Below are positions 21,917 to 32,869 of a stretch of 64,000 nucleotides of DNA, one piece after another. Made by a program: the position numbers and the translations under genes. The number at the start of each line of letters is the position of its first letter. The first letter of the stretch is position 1. Below the pieces are notes generated by a model. It saw only the letters and a list, made by a program, of their open reading frames with translations. It was not told the DNA's origin and ran no database searches. The stretch is from assembly GCF_041146795.1 (NCBI RefSeq), contig NC_135172.1, positions 16,627,123 to 16,691,122 on the forward strand. Reading direction: 5' to 3'. The DNA comes from Maylandia zebra. Taxonomy: Eukaryota > Chordata > Actinopteri > Cichliformes > Cichlidae.

Positions 21917-22359
21917 GACTTTTTCTCCTGAGTGCCTGCAAAACACAAACACAAAATCAAACTCAGAGCTTTTCTTTCAGGTGCTGGTGTGACACAATGT
22001 AATAATGAAACAGCCATGCTAACAGCTTTGGAGCACAGCTGGAGGCTTCGTGCTAATGTCATAAAGTAATGTGGTGGGGAAATGGTGCTAATGTCATATC
22101 AGGCTTGTTTTCAACACTTTAAGAAGTGGTGGAATATGAGATTCACATCATACATGTGTTCTGTTGACATCTGTAGCACTCTGTGATGCTGTCATATCAA
22201 AATCTCTGAGGAATGTTTACAGTCTCTACAAAATCTTTAATCTGTGCATTTAAAAAAGAAAAGAAAATAATGGAATTGGTAAATATTCTTGAAAATGAAT
22301 TTAATCTTAAGTTTTTTTTTGATATTTTTATTTGTTTGTCATTGCATCGTTTAAACTTA

Positions 22360-22510
22360 TTTAGAGGTGGCAAAAGTACAGACTTTCTTTACTTAAGTAG
22401 AAGTACTGATACAGGTGTTAAAACATACTCCAGTAAAAGTTAAAGTACTGAAGCAACGTTTTTACTCAAAAGTGAAAATGCACAGTAAAACTAAAAAGTA
22501 GCTCCTTTAA
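22360..22510. mobile_element. hAT-like repeat fragment in tlr2 copy B intron
   Basis: The run agaggtggcaaaagtacag, acttaagtagaagtactg and tccagtaaaagttaaagtac is a pattern I recognise from abundant teleost hAT non-autonomous elements. A candidate opposite end (acttcccacctctta) lies near 23392, but no target duplication links the two. Confidence 0.5.
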
Positions 22511-24319
22511 GGACAATTCTACGAGCCATTTTCTTTGTTTTGCTATATTAATATATTTAAAAAATAATATGAATACATGAGCATACAAATGTTATTCAAA
22601 TCTAAATTGTAATTGTAGTGGATGTACTCAGCTTGAATCTGTTATCTAGGACAGACGCAGTGAAAATAACTATTTTCTGTTCCCTACATTGTAGAGGCTG
22701 ACTTTGCTTCCACACCTAAACAGTAAAGTGAGCACAGTCAAGGGTTACAGTGGGATTCAGCAGATGGGGGAACACTAAGATCTGTGTAGTTGATCAGCAC
22801 AGGGAAAAGAATCACAACTCACAATAATTTCTAATATGAGCTTTGGAGAAGTTTCTTTATATACAGGCTGTGATCAGCAGCCCTTCTGCTCTTTGTGGAG
22901 TCACACAAGTGAATTCAGCAAGATGTCAACAGATGTTTCACAGATGTCTTTGCTTAGCTCCATTTCCTACACTGACACTATACACTTTATACCTATTTTA
23001 ATACTAGACGGTTGATATAAAGTCAGAATTCAATGAATGTATCTAAGCATAATCAGCTTAAATGCAAATTGATCTCTGCGACACTAGATTTGCAGTTTAT
23101 CAAGCGTCACTGAGTCCTTACCTTTAAACCTAACCTCTCCTGTCCTGTCCTCTTACATCTTTCTCCATCTCTGAGTGAAGTTTGCTCTTTTTCTTTTCTC
23201 TGCCTGTAAAATACAGCAGCTGGACCTTTAGCTAGCAACACACAGTGAGACAAACTGAACACAGACAGTTTGTGTGTTTGCTGATGTTTGTTGAACTGAT
23301 AGAAATGTTGCACTTCTGCCACTTAAAAAAAACCCTCGTTCCCCTTTTTCTTCCTCGCTAGCTATTTTTTGACTTCGTTACTTCCCACCTCTTAAATTAA
23401 CTGATCTAAAAACAGGTTTAATCGGGTTTAGAAGAGAAATGAAGAAAAATAACTCAATAAATCTTGCTGTGTTCCTCACAGGTGAAATGTCCCGTCCTCC
23501 TTCTGCACAGCCAGGATATTGACTGCTTTGTAAGGGCCCTCCACTACTTCTGTTTGCCTAAATTATGTCTTCATGCCTCACACTGGTCCATATTCAGAAG
23601 TAGAGACAGAGAAATAGAGTGACAGTTTCCCTGCAGGGATTAGAGATAAGAAGAACAGAAGCTAGGTCTTAGTTTCTCTGGTGTCTCATTTCTTTCATAT
23701 ATTTTGTCGAGCATTTGAATAAAATGTGTTTATGTTCAAGTGCACAAGAAAAATGACAATTGTTAAATATTCACAAAACATAAAGGGAAGAAAAAGACAA
23801 AAGGTGCAGTTAGGCTTAGGTCATAAAGACTTGACTCCATCCTGTGTGAGAATGAGCCTGAAAGAGTGTGACTGTAGCACTTGTTCATTGTGTTAGATTG
23901 AGGGACTAAAGTTAAATAAACCGCAAGTAATCCAAAATTAATCTGTGTCAGCGCCAGCTTTCAGCCAACCTCAGCCCTCCTGTGATCAAATAAAGAAAAT
24001 GAATTTTATAATCACTAACAATCAGCATTCATTGTTGTTTGTTAGTGTTTGTTCACTTGCTGAAGCTTTAAAAATAGTTCTGTAACAGTAATATCAATAT
24101 GGACTTGGGAAGTTGCTTACTTTGACCAAGATTGCAACATTTTAAGAGCAAAGAATCTGACACGTGTCAGCATTTAGACAACGGGAAATTCAAGTTCTAC
24201 TTTTTTTCTGCATGATGGGAAAGTTTTAATGTGGACTTCCACAAAAATTTGTTGTGGTCAGTAAAAGCAGAGCACTGCTGCGGAAAGATGCTGTTAGGGA
24301 AATACAGCTTCATCCACAA

Positions 24320-25165
24320 AAACTGCTTATTAACCTTTATAACGGTTTGACTGAACTGCACTTAAACTCTGCTGCTATGTTTTAGGTGTGGTACGTCTTT
24401 CCAGATGTGCAAGATGTCAATTCCATATGCATTGATGCATCCACATAGCGTCAGAGATGCAGAGTTTTGCACTGGGAATAATAAGAAGCTGGATAGTCTC
24501 TCATCTTCAGTGGAGAGGGCAGAGGATCCAAGTTTTTCAAAAAGAATTGCAAATGTTGTTTTGTCTTACGTCAGAACAGTTTTCCAATTTGCCTCAGTTC
24601 ATATTAATTAAAAATAAAAACAAAATAATGGTTTGTGGCATTTGCAGATCACTGCATTCTGCTTATATTTACATTTTACATGCTTTTCAGCTACTGGAGA
24701 CAAACTGAAGGCAGAGACTCACAACCAGTAAGCAGCTGACGGTAGCTTGCACCAAAGGCGAAGCAGAGCAAATGGTGATGTCAACGTGTTCTACCCTTCC
24801 AGCAATCACTGACTGAAAACTTTCATACAAGTATTAAAAACAATCTTTATTATAACAAAAATTATATTTTTTTCCAATTTCTTTTGAAAATGGGCAATTT
24901 GGATAAAAATGACTGTAAGTGATACTTTTATTCAAGCCTTGAATTAAAGCTGAAACTCTACGCTTGCCTTATTTGATTTTAAATCCATTGCGGTGGTGCA
25001 CAGAGGCAAAATTACAACACAAAATGTGTCATTGCCCAAAGATCTTGAGCAACTGATTATATAATCACTTTTGTTTGAGTTTTTCACATATACATAAATT
25101 GTGTCAGTTACAGGTTTTGGTACTTATGATAACTTTGAAACATTCCAGTGAACAAAAACAAAAAG
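24320..25165. other. Unassigned spacer between tlr2 units B and C
   Basis: About 0.85 kb with no recognised gene. Overlapping short frames at 24405-24708 hint at a decayed repeat, but I recognise no family. The rest is AT-rich. Confidence 0.4.
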
Positions 25166-25777
25166 ATCATTTTGCCTTTTTTAAATCTTTATTGTATATA
25201 AAACCATTATGACCTGTAATAGACCACTCACTTACCTCTCGTTAGTTTTTATGTCAACCTACACTAGAGTACACGCATTCATGGAGGGAAAGAAAACTTC
25301 AAAAGAAAGAAAAGAACAATTCCTGAAACATTCAAACTAAATTAGCACAATACTGAAAGATATATGAGTAATATGCAGCTCCAACCCAAATTATGTACAA
25401 AGAGCTAAGCATTTTTTAGCACATTTATATGACAAGTTAAGAGAAAGATTTTAAAAGGATTTCAGAAATACAAGGGCAAGTTTTAAAAGATTCTAAAATG
25501 ATCCATATGCACCCTTCTGTACTTTGTTTTTACTGTCAAATGAAGGGAATTCTTGAGAAAATTGAGTTTTTAAAAAAGATTGACCAAATTACATTCAAAA
25601 TACGCCATGCTGTCTTTGATAATACTCTTAAAATATCATACTACAATATAATAATCTTAAAATATATTTGTAGCATAAAGTCCCTGACATTGTAGCGCTT
25701 AGAAAATGTAAATTATGTGTTTGTACAATCAAAATTGTAAGTATAAACCCTTTTATAGATTGTCTTTATTATCAATT

Positions 25778-27781
25778 TCAGATGTTTTCATCGCTGTTCT
25801 CAGACTTTGCCAGAACGCTGGAATGTGATCTTCGTCGTGAGGCGACTCCAGGTACGTCCTGGAGTTCATCGCTTTCCGCAACCTGATTTTGACAAAGTTC
25901 TGTCAGAACGGCAGTTCCGGCTGCTCGACTGCTGGCATCACCTTCGTTTAACCCCACAACGCTGAACTTATAACACAGACCTGCAATGAGCACACACAGC
26001 ACCAGGATGCCTAAGCAGAGCAAAGAAACCGCTAAAGCTGTGTGGCACTCAAACACTGACAGCTTCACGTCTGACACTCTCTCCCCCCTCACTGCATCGG
26101 GAGAGTCACAGATGTAAGACTTTAAGTCATGTCTAACTACAGTTTTGTGGTTCATCAAGTCATTTGTCACGAAACCTACAAAGTCACATGAACAGACGTA
26201 AGGGTTGCCAGCAGCTTCCAGGACCCTCAGGCTCTGGTAATCATGCAGGTTTTTACTGCTGAATTTGGCCAAGTTGTTGTCTTGAATGGAGAGAACTGCG
26301 AGGCTGACATATAAATGCCCATCTGGGAGATTTCCAAGCTTGTTGCCAGAGATGTACAGCTCTTTGAGAAGCGGCAACTCAATGCTAAAGACAGTCAGTT
26401 TATTTCTGGATAAATCAAGGATCTGTAGGCTCTGTGGTAGGCAGGATGTCACCTCAGGAAGAGAAGTTGACGAAAGGTTTAAGAACTTGAGACTTGCTGG
26501 CCAGGAACAAGTCGAAGGCATGCTGTCAAATGAGTTTCTACTCATGTCGAGGTTTTCCAGCTTTTCTAGTCTAGTGAAGAGTTTGCTGTTGATTGAAGAC
26601 AAAATATTTTTGCTGATGTTGAGTGTGCGGAGATTTAGAAGGACACCAATGCCATAACACATCATTTCCATAAGTGTCAAATCTCCGATTATGTTGTCAC
26701 TGATGTCCAAAAACTCCAAATCTGAGAAATGAATAGTGGATTGGCAGGGAATGACAAACACCTTGGAGTTTATCATAGATGCCCTTCTTACTACAGTCAG
26801 TATATTTTGCATGAAATGGAGTTCAGGAACACGGTAGAACACGTTAATATCAATGTTTTTGAAGACGATGACATCCAAGCTGGTCAGGTTTATGTGATGC
26901 AGACGGACTTCCTCTTCATTTTTGAAGATGTGAGAATCTTCAATGGCAAAAAAAGTCAGATCAGAGCCTGAAAAAATATTCACAAGTTGTACACAAGCTG
27001 ACACAGACATGTTCACATTTTTGAAACTAAGACCTGTAGCACCACGCTCGATGGCCACGTGAAGTGGGAACATTTGCAAACTTTTGTTAAACTGTGTGTC
27101 AGTGAATGTCACTGTTGTGTTTGGATGAACAACGTCTAACAATATAGCTCGTACTACTGCTAAATCTCTGTGAAATACTCCATTGAGACTAAGTGTTACA
27201 TGGCTAATGGGTCCAATTTGTCTCAGACTCCCTCTGTTAAACACTTGCAGATGATTTCCTTCAAAAACAAGTTCCTCAAGACCAAAAAGGCCAGAAAAAT
27301 CCCTTTTACTGACAGACTGAAGGAAAGGTCCTCCAAAATGGAGGGTCTTCAAGCTCCTCAGTGGCAGGAAAAGGTTTCCCTGACCAAGTGTTGAATATTT
27401 GTTTCCCAAAAGATTCAAGTAGTGGAGAGAAGTCAGGTTCTGAAACCAACCAGAAGACAAAGTCTCCAACTGGTTTGAGGACAAGTCCAGTTTCTCCAAA
27501 TGAGTCAGTGGGTGAAATGCGTCTTCATGGATGGTTTTGATCCTGTTGTTATTCACGAACAAAGCCCTCAAAGCGGCATATGAAAGAAAGTCATCTTTCA
27601 TTATCGTCTCCAGTGCGTTTAAAGAGAGATCGAGCTCAGTGATGAGTTTTGAAGCGGCTGCAGGGACTTCTCGAAGGTTTTGGCTCGAGCAGTCGCAGGA
27701 TGTTTGTTCACAGTGGTGACACTGTTGACTGGTGAGCGACGAGCACTGAGATACTAACAGGACAAACACGAGAAACTTCAT
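25778..27781 (-). CDS. tlr2: TLR2-like receptor, copy C, TIR domain lost
   Basis: An open frame of 667 residues from the MKFL start. Signal peptide, all leucine-rich repeats, LRRCT and the membrane helix (about residues 580-603) match copies A and B with no premature stop. Just after the helix (LCYKFSVV) the sequence departs. At least two internal deletions remove most of the TIR domain, and the remaining 3' end of the TIR sequence is read in a shifted frame, giving a 59-residue tail without box 1 or the BB loop. The product could sit in the membrane and bind ligand but could not recruit MyD88. The ectodomain is a mosaic of A-like and B-like segments. It could be a decoy receptor or a young pseudogene kept similar by gene conversion; sequence alone cannot decide. 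Confidence 0.85.
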   Translation of the reverse strand: MKFLVFVLLVSQCSSLTSQQCHHCEQTSCDCSSQNLREVPAAASKLITELDLSLNALETIMKDDFLSYAALRALFVNNNRIKTIHEDAFHPLTHLEKLDLSSNQLETLSSGWFQNLTSLHYLNLLGNKYSTLGQGNLFLPLRSLKTLHFGGPFLQSVSKRDFSGLFGLEELVFEGNHLQVFNRGSLRQIGPISHVTLSLNGVFHRDLAVVRAILLDVVHPNTTVTFTDTQFNKSLQMFPLHVAIERGATGLSFKNVNMSVSACVQLVNIFSGSDLTFFAIEDSHIFKNEEEVRLHHINLTSLDVIVFKNIDINVFYRVPELHFMQNILTVVRRASMINSKVFVIPCQSTIHFSDLEFLDISDNIIGDLTLMEMMCYGIGVLLNLRTLNISKNILSSINSKLFTRLEKLENLDMSRNSFDSMPSTCSWPASLKFLNLSSTSLPEVTSCLPQSLQILDLSRNKLTVFSIELPLLKELYISGNKLGNLPDGHLYVSLAVLSIQDNNLAKFSSKNLHDYQSLRVLEAAGNPYVCSCDFVGFVTNDLMNHKTVVRHDLKSYICDSPDAVRGERVSDVKLSVFECHTALAVSLLCLGILVLCVLIAGLCYKFSVVGLNEGDASSRAAGTAVLTELCQNQVAESDELQDVPGVASRRRSHSSVLAKSENSDENI

Positions 27782-27878
27782 GACTTTTTCTCCTGAGTGC
27801 CTGCAAAACACAAACACAAAATCAAACTCAGAGCTTTTCTTTCAGGTGCTGGTGTGACACAATGTAATAATGAAACAG

Positions 27879-29428
27879 TAGTGATGTGCGATACCACTGA
27901 TTTCCTTTCCGATCCGATACCAAGTAATATTCAGGGTGGTATCGACGATACTGATCCGATACCGATACTTTGTACAAAACGGATTTTATTTATTGTATCT
28001 CAAATTATAGTGTCATAATGATTACAGGACATCAGAATACCTTCTTCTTATCACTTAATAATGCAGAGTTCATCATATAGAAATAAAAAAACTAAAGTTG
28101 TGTGCTATTTGAACACCTTGCCTGCCTGGAGGACTAAAGGACTCCGTGAGAGACTCTCACCCTAGCAGCACCTGTCCCTCTCCTCCTCTTTAGTTCGCCT
28201 CAACATACGCTCGTCATATTTTGTGATATGATTTACTCTGAGGTGTTTGACAAGGTTAGTGATGTTGCCACAACCATACATGCCAACCCTCCCGATTTTT
28301 CCGGGAGAATCCCACCTTTCTCCAGATTTTCCACCCGGACAACAAAGTTGAAAAACCATATCGCAGAATTCATAGCGCGGCCCAGCCAATTCCAGTTTCC
28401 AACAATGACGGCAGCGACTTAGTTTTAATATCACTCTTATTTCTCTTTCTGGGTCGCAAAAAAACTTTTAACATATTTTCAGGTGAGAATGTAGCTGTGT
28501 AAACTTCAAATATCTGAGCCGACCGACACATCGTCTTCAAACCCCCGCGGTCTTTCACCACTCGGGTTAAACATGATATATAAGTCACTTTGATAACTTA
28601 AAAATGTTATTGTTTGGCTTTTTCAGTGTTTTATTTGTTCGTGAGTAAATCGGTTTGGCTGAGATTAAAGTTATTAGATTAGATTAAATTAAATTAAACT
28701 TTATTATTCCCTCGGGAGGGTTCCTCCACACAGCTGAATAAACGTCAAACAGAAAACTGATTAAACAGAAGAGTTTACGTCAGTGTCCGGTTATATTTTA
28801 GACAGCAAGGAGCAGACGGCAGAGTTTCACTCCACCGAGGGAGCTCGTGACGTACTACCCGGCTTTCTTTAGACCGCGAAGGCCGGTCCTCAGGTGGAAG
28901 CAGCCTCTGAATTTGGACACCCCCGCTGTTTCCGGGCCGGCCAATAATAACGGTGACATTTAACGTATTTTATCCGATAAATAAACCCTGTAAAATATAT
29001 TTATCCGCCCAAACAGCCCTTTTGAATGTCTCCCTAATTCTGAGGTCTCAAGGTTGGCAAGTATGGCCACAACACCTCACTTTTTTTGCCACATTTATTG
29101 CAAACCACGGCTCAGCTGTTTGTGGAGGTAAAATACATCCGCACAATTACGCTCAGCCATTGTTGTGAGTGCGCACGCCAAGGGGCTGCGAGACATTTAT
29201 ACAGCCGTATTTCGCACATGACTATGAAAGGCGGAAGAGGAAGTAGTTCCTTTGAATGTAGGCAATCCGAATGTTATAGTTTCTTTCCACTGTGTTCCTG
29301 TTAATGATAAACTACAAATTTACTCTAAATTACTAAAATATCGATATTTTAATGTGAGAATCGATTCTAGAACATAAATGATTGGTATCGGAGGAATCGA
29401 TATTTCAGGATCGATCCGCACATCACTA
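27879..29428 (-). mobile_element. hAT transposon in tlr2 copy C first intron
   Basis: The ends tagtgatgtgcg and cgcacatcacta are exact inverses, flanked by the 8-base target duplication tgaaacag (27871-27878 and 29429-29436). Copy B keeps the empty site, with one tgaaacag at 22006-22013. On the minus strand, between about 29160 and 28200, a decayed BED zinc finger is readable: a CNKCG pair, then TNLVKHLRVNH. It is split by a younger element at 28275-29065. The rest of the transposase is absent. Confidence 0.93.
28275..29065. mobile_element. Nested hAT-like element with 8-bp target duplication
   Basis: The ends catacatgccaaccctcc and the inverse of aaggttggcaagtatg are imperfect inverted repeats. 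The exact 8-base duplication gccacaac flanks it (28267-28274 and 29066-29073). It interrupts the BED zinc-finger region of the surrounding hAT element. No coding frame of its own was recognised. Confidence 0.9.
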
Positions 29429-29593
29429 TGAAACAGCCATGCTAACAGCTTTGGAGCACAGCTGGAGGCTTCGTGCTAATGTCATAAAGTAATGTGGTGG
29501 GGAAATTACAGTTTGACTGTTTGACTGATCATCAAATAAACTCTAATGCTAATGCGTGGACTAATTTTAGCAGACATCCTAAACAAGCACAGA

Positions 29594-29623
29594 ACACACA
29601 CACACACACCCACACACACACAC
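29594..29623. repeat. Imperfect (CA)n microsatellite
   Basis: A short CA tract with one CC interruption, in the first intron of tlr2 copy C just downstream (in transcript order) of the candidate 5' UTR exon. Confidence 0.9.
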
Positions 29624-29904
29624 CACAGCATTAAAATGTGTTAAATAAATGATCTAAAAACAGGTTTTACCAGCTTTAGCCCTGCACAGAAGAAAAAATG
29701 AAGAAAAAAAAAAACTTCGGTAAAAATTCGCTGTCTTACTCACAGATGAAATGTCACGTCCTCCTCCTGCACAGTCAGGACACTGACTGATGTGAAAGTG
29801 TCCTTTACCACTTCTCTTATTTGTGGCTCGATTATTTCCTTATCTCATACATTCATCCTGTCACATTAGAAGGGGAGATCCAGAAATAAAGCAACAGACA
29901 TCTG

Positions 29905-31150
29905 AGTACAGTGAACTTACTGCCATGTTTAAGAAACCAGGTTCAGATGATTTGAGCTTTGTGCCATTTTGCATTATCCTGCTGGAAGCAGCCATTGAAA
30001 ATGGGTACGCTGTGATTAACGATGCTTGATGTACTAATGGGCCCAAAGTGCGGCAAGAATTCTTTTACATTTCATTTCAGACTTTTTGTTTTTAATTCAG
30101 TTTAACTTTAGTTGCCAGAGTGGGGTTTGTCGTTTTAGCTTCGTCTTTATTGTTTGAAAATGTTTCGTTTTTAATAATTTTAATGTTATTTGTAGTTAGT
30201 TTGTTTGGAGGGTATATGTGAGAGGTAAGATTGAGGAAATCAGCGCAGACATTACAGTTGAAACACAAAAGTTGTCGAAATTTGATGACTCACAGTCTTA
30301 GAGATTCGGAGTCTCAATAAACACCTTCATCGCTGCCTCATCAGGTGAGTTAGGCTACGTCCACACTAGCTCCGCGTCCACACTAGCGTTTTCAGTCGTT
30401 TTCAGAGTTCTGCGTCCACGTTGAAACGGCCCAAAGCACCTACGTTCCAGTCCTGCGCATGCGTCACATGACTAAAATGCGTCATCGTTTTAGGAAGTCT
30501 GCGTTTTAGAGTGTCCACACTGCGACGGGGCAGCTCCGTTTTGAAATGCATGCGTTTCAAACGCTGCGTTTTTCCTTGAGGACAACGCCGTCTCAGTGTG
30601 GACGGGAGGCCAAAAAGGAGAGAAAATGATGCGTTTTCAAACGAAGTAGCCTAAGCTTTCCAAGTTCACAAAGGTTTTTCACCTAGTCTATTTTTCTTTG
30701 GTGTTTTTTTTTTTTAAAGTTTTGATTATTTATAACACCCCTGCCTCTAACCCCTGGCATCAGGGGTCAAGACATTTTCATCCAGAGAACTGAACTGACT
30801 GAGTAGTTTCTGTTTTTCGGACCATTCTCTGTCAATCCTAGAGATTTTTCCTCCAGTCTGATGCTCACTGTGAACCTGAGTCTTGTCCATGTCTGTATGT
30901 GTAAATGCATTTAGTTGTTGCCATATGATTGGCTGCATTGAGCTGTATGTGAACAGAAAAGGAATGTGTATCATTACCGTGATAATATAAACGTTATATT
31001 CATTATACTTTAGGCTGCCTTTGTCAGCTTGTGCGTGCCACATTATAACCAGCGTATGAATTTATGTGTGTGATGGTCAGTGCCACAATGCTGAGTTTAT
31101 AGTATCATACATTTCCACGTAGGTCTAAATGGAAGATTGGATACAGATTG
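29905..31150. other. Non-homologous insertion upstream of tlr2 copy C
   Basis: Unit similarity to copies A and B stops near 29905 and resumes near 31150. The start (gaacttactgccatgtttaa, then attatcctgctggaagcag) resembles an interspersed repeat I have seen widely in fish, but I cannot name it. A MITE-like element lies inside at 30350-30654. The insertion would separate the copy C first exon from its ancestral upstream sequence. Confidence 0.5.
30350..30654. mobile_element. MITE-like element with TTAGGCTAC ends
   Basis: It begins ttaggctacgtccacactag and ends gtagcctaa. The inside is rich in gcgttttcaaacg-type inverted runs, and gtccacactagc occurs near one end. No target duplication is visible. 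Class uncertain. Confidence 0.55.
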
Positions 31151-32759
31151 GGCTGTTTTTCATAAAAAACACCTGATAAAGTTAAATAAAGCACAGGTAA
31201 TCCACCTGAAATGGGGTAAATCTATGTCAGCGCCTTCTTTTAACCAACGCCGGACAGGTTTCAGGCCTCCTGTGATAAAATAAAGAAACTGAATTTTATA
31301 ATCACACTAACAAACAGCATTGTTGTTTGGCGTAAGGTCATACTGGCTATGATAAAAGAATTAAATAAAATGTAATTTAAGTGTCACCAAATATAAATGG
31401 GGACATACAATATTTGTGTATTTGGCAATGACTTACTGAAGTTTTAAAAATAGTTATGAGAGTTAGAGAACGGGAAGTCACGTTCCTTTTATTTATTTTT
31501 TTTAATATGTTGACTTCCACAAAAAAGTTGTTGTGCTCAGTAAGATTACAGCAGCAAAGATGCCGTTCTCCAGGCCCGCTGAGGTTACTCTAACTGTATT
31601 ACGTGTTTGTGCATGTCCATGTTTGGTGTTAGATTGTTTATTTTGTTTAGTTAATATTTCGAGTATAGTGGATTAAACATCTCCCTAACATCTGTATAAA
31701 TTATATTTAGAAATATATTTAGAAATACAATGCACTTTTTCAGATTTTAAGGTATATGCACACACAGGCACACGACTTTAGATCCTCCTAATATCCATGT
31801 AGTCTGAGGGATCTCAGATGTCTGCATACACCTAGCAGTTGGATCATATCGAGGTCGAATCATAAATCATAAAATGGGTCAAACACATTTTTGATTTGAT
31901 TTTTCCTGGGTGTTTGATTTATGTGGTCTTTTTAGTTTCACAAAAACCTGACCTTTGACCTTGAGGATCAAAATCATCAATACACAAACTCATCCTCGAT
32001 ATTTGGTAGAAGAATCTGTGGTAAGGTTTGAAAGTCCTACATCACCTCATTTGAGTTCGCAAAGTTGGGTGCCTGTGCTCACCAACATCCACTGGCCAGG
32101 TGGGTTGATGACAATTCCACCCCACACCCACAAATCTGCCCAAGCTAACGTGGAGCTGCCTGCTATGGTGACTTGCTGTAAAAAAGGAAGCAGCCAAAAG
32201 TTGGTTTTAGTTAAAATATTTTCTGCGTTTAAGAATCAAAACGGCTCAGCTGAGTAAAACTCATTATTTGTAGCCAGGGGCAGAAAAGTGATTCAAATGA
32301 TTGAGAGTAAAAAGGAAGCTGACACTTTCCAGACTTTATCAAAGGTGTGAGCATCACAGCAGAGGCCTTTGTGTCAAAGTAGCTGAAGATAAAACACAGA
32401 AAAACATGAAGGTGATTTTCCTGGCCTGGGGTTTTATAAAAATATTCTGCAGTAGATCAAAAACGAAATAAAGTCATTAATCAACATATGAACATTATCT
32501 GATGCTGCTGACGTGAAGCAGAGCAAAGTTACAGAGGTTTGATTAGAAACACGGCAAAGCGTTTTGCAATTTTGCATAATTTTAAGTTTAAATTTGTTCA
32601 GTATTGAACAGCAGAAATTAGGCTTTCTTTTCGGAAGTAAGTAAAAGGAAAGAAAACAACGGCTGACAGCGCTGTAAACAATGATAGACTTGTGCGTAAC
32701 AAGCAAGCGAATAATGCAGAAAACAGATTTTTAGACAGGAAACTGTTCTTGAAGTATAC

Positions 32760-32788
32760 AGAGAGAGAGAGAGAAAGAGAGAGAGAGC
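32760..32788. repeat. (GA)n microsatellite
   Basis: A short GA tract with one interruption (gagaaagaga). Confidence 0.9.
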
Positions 32789-32869
32789 TGTGCATGAAGT
32801 GTGATTTTTATTGTGGTGGAAGCAAAACAGCAAAAGTCAGAGGGAGTCCATGACGATGTTTATGTGAAG

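Larger units (their letters stand above)
19200..24310. repeat. tlr2 tandem duplication unit B
   Basis: Shared flanks define it. The 3' stretch gtacaaagagctaa (19239) recurs at 25397. The upstream stretch 23905-24300, including gattttataat-type sequence and cttccacaaaaa, recurs at about 31180-31540. Limits are approximate. Confidence 0.7.
25170..31570. repeat. tlr2 tandem duplication unit C
   Basis: Homologous to units A and B across the 3' flank, coding exon, intron and upstream sequence, but enlarged by a 1.55-kb hAT insertion (27879-29428) and about 1.2 kb of non-homologous sequence (29905-31150). Limits are approximate. Confidence 0.7.

Noticed and set aside
10906..27781. The three tlr2 copies as an assembly duplication
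   Set aside because: The copies differ in the variable block, the TIR deletion, introns and transposon content, so they are distinct loci, although copy number should still be confirmed.
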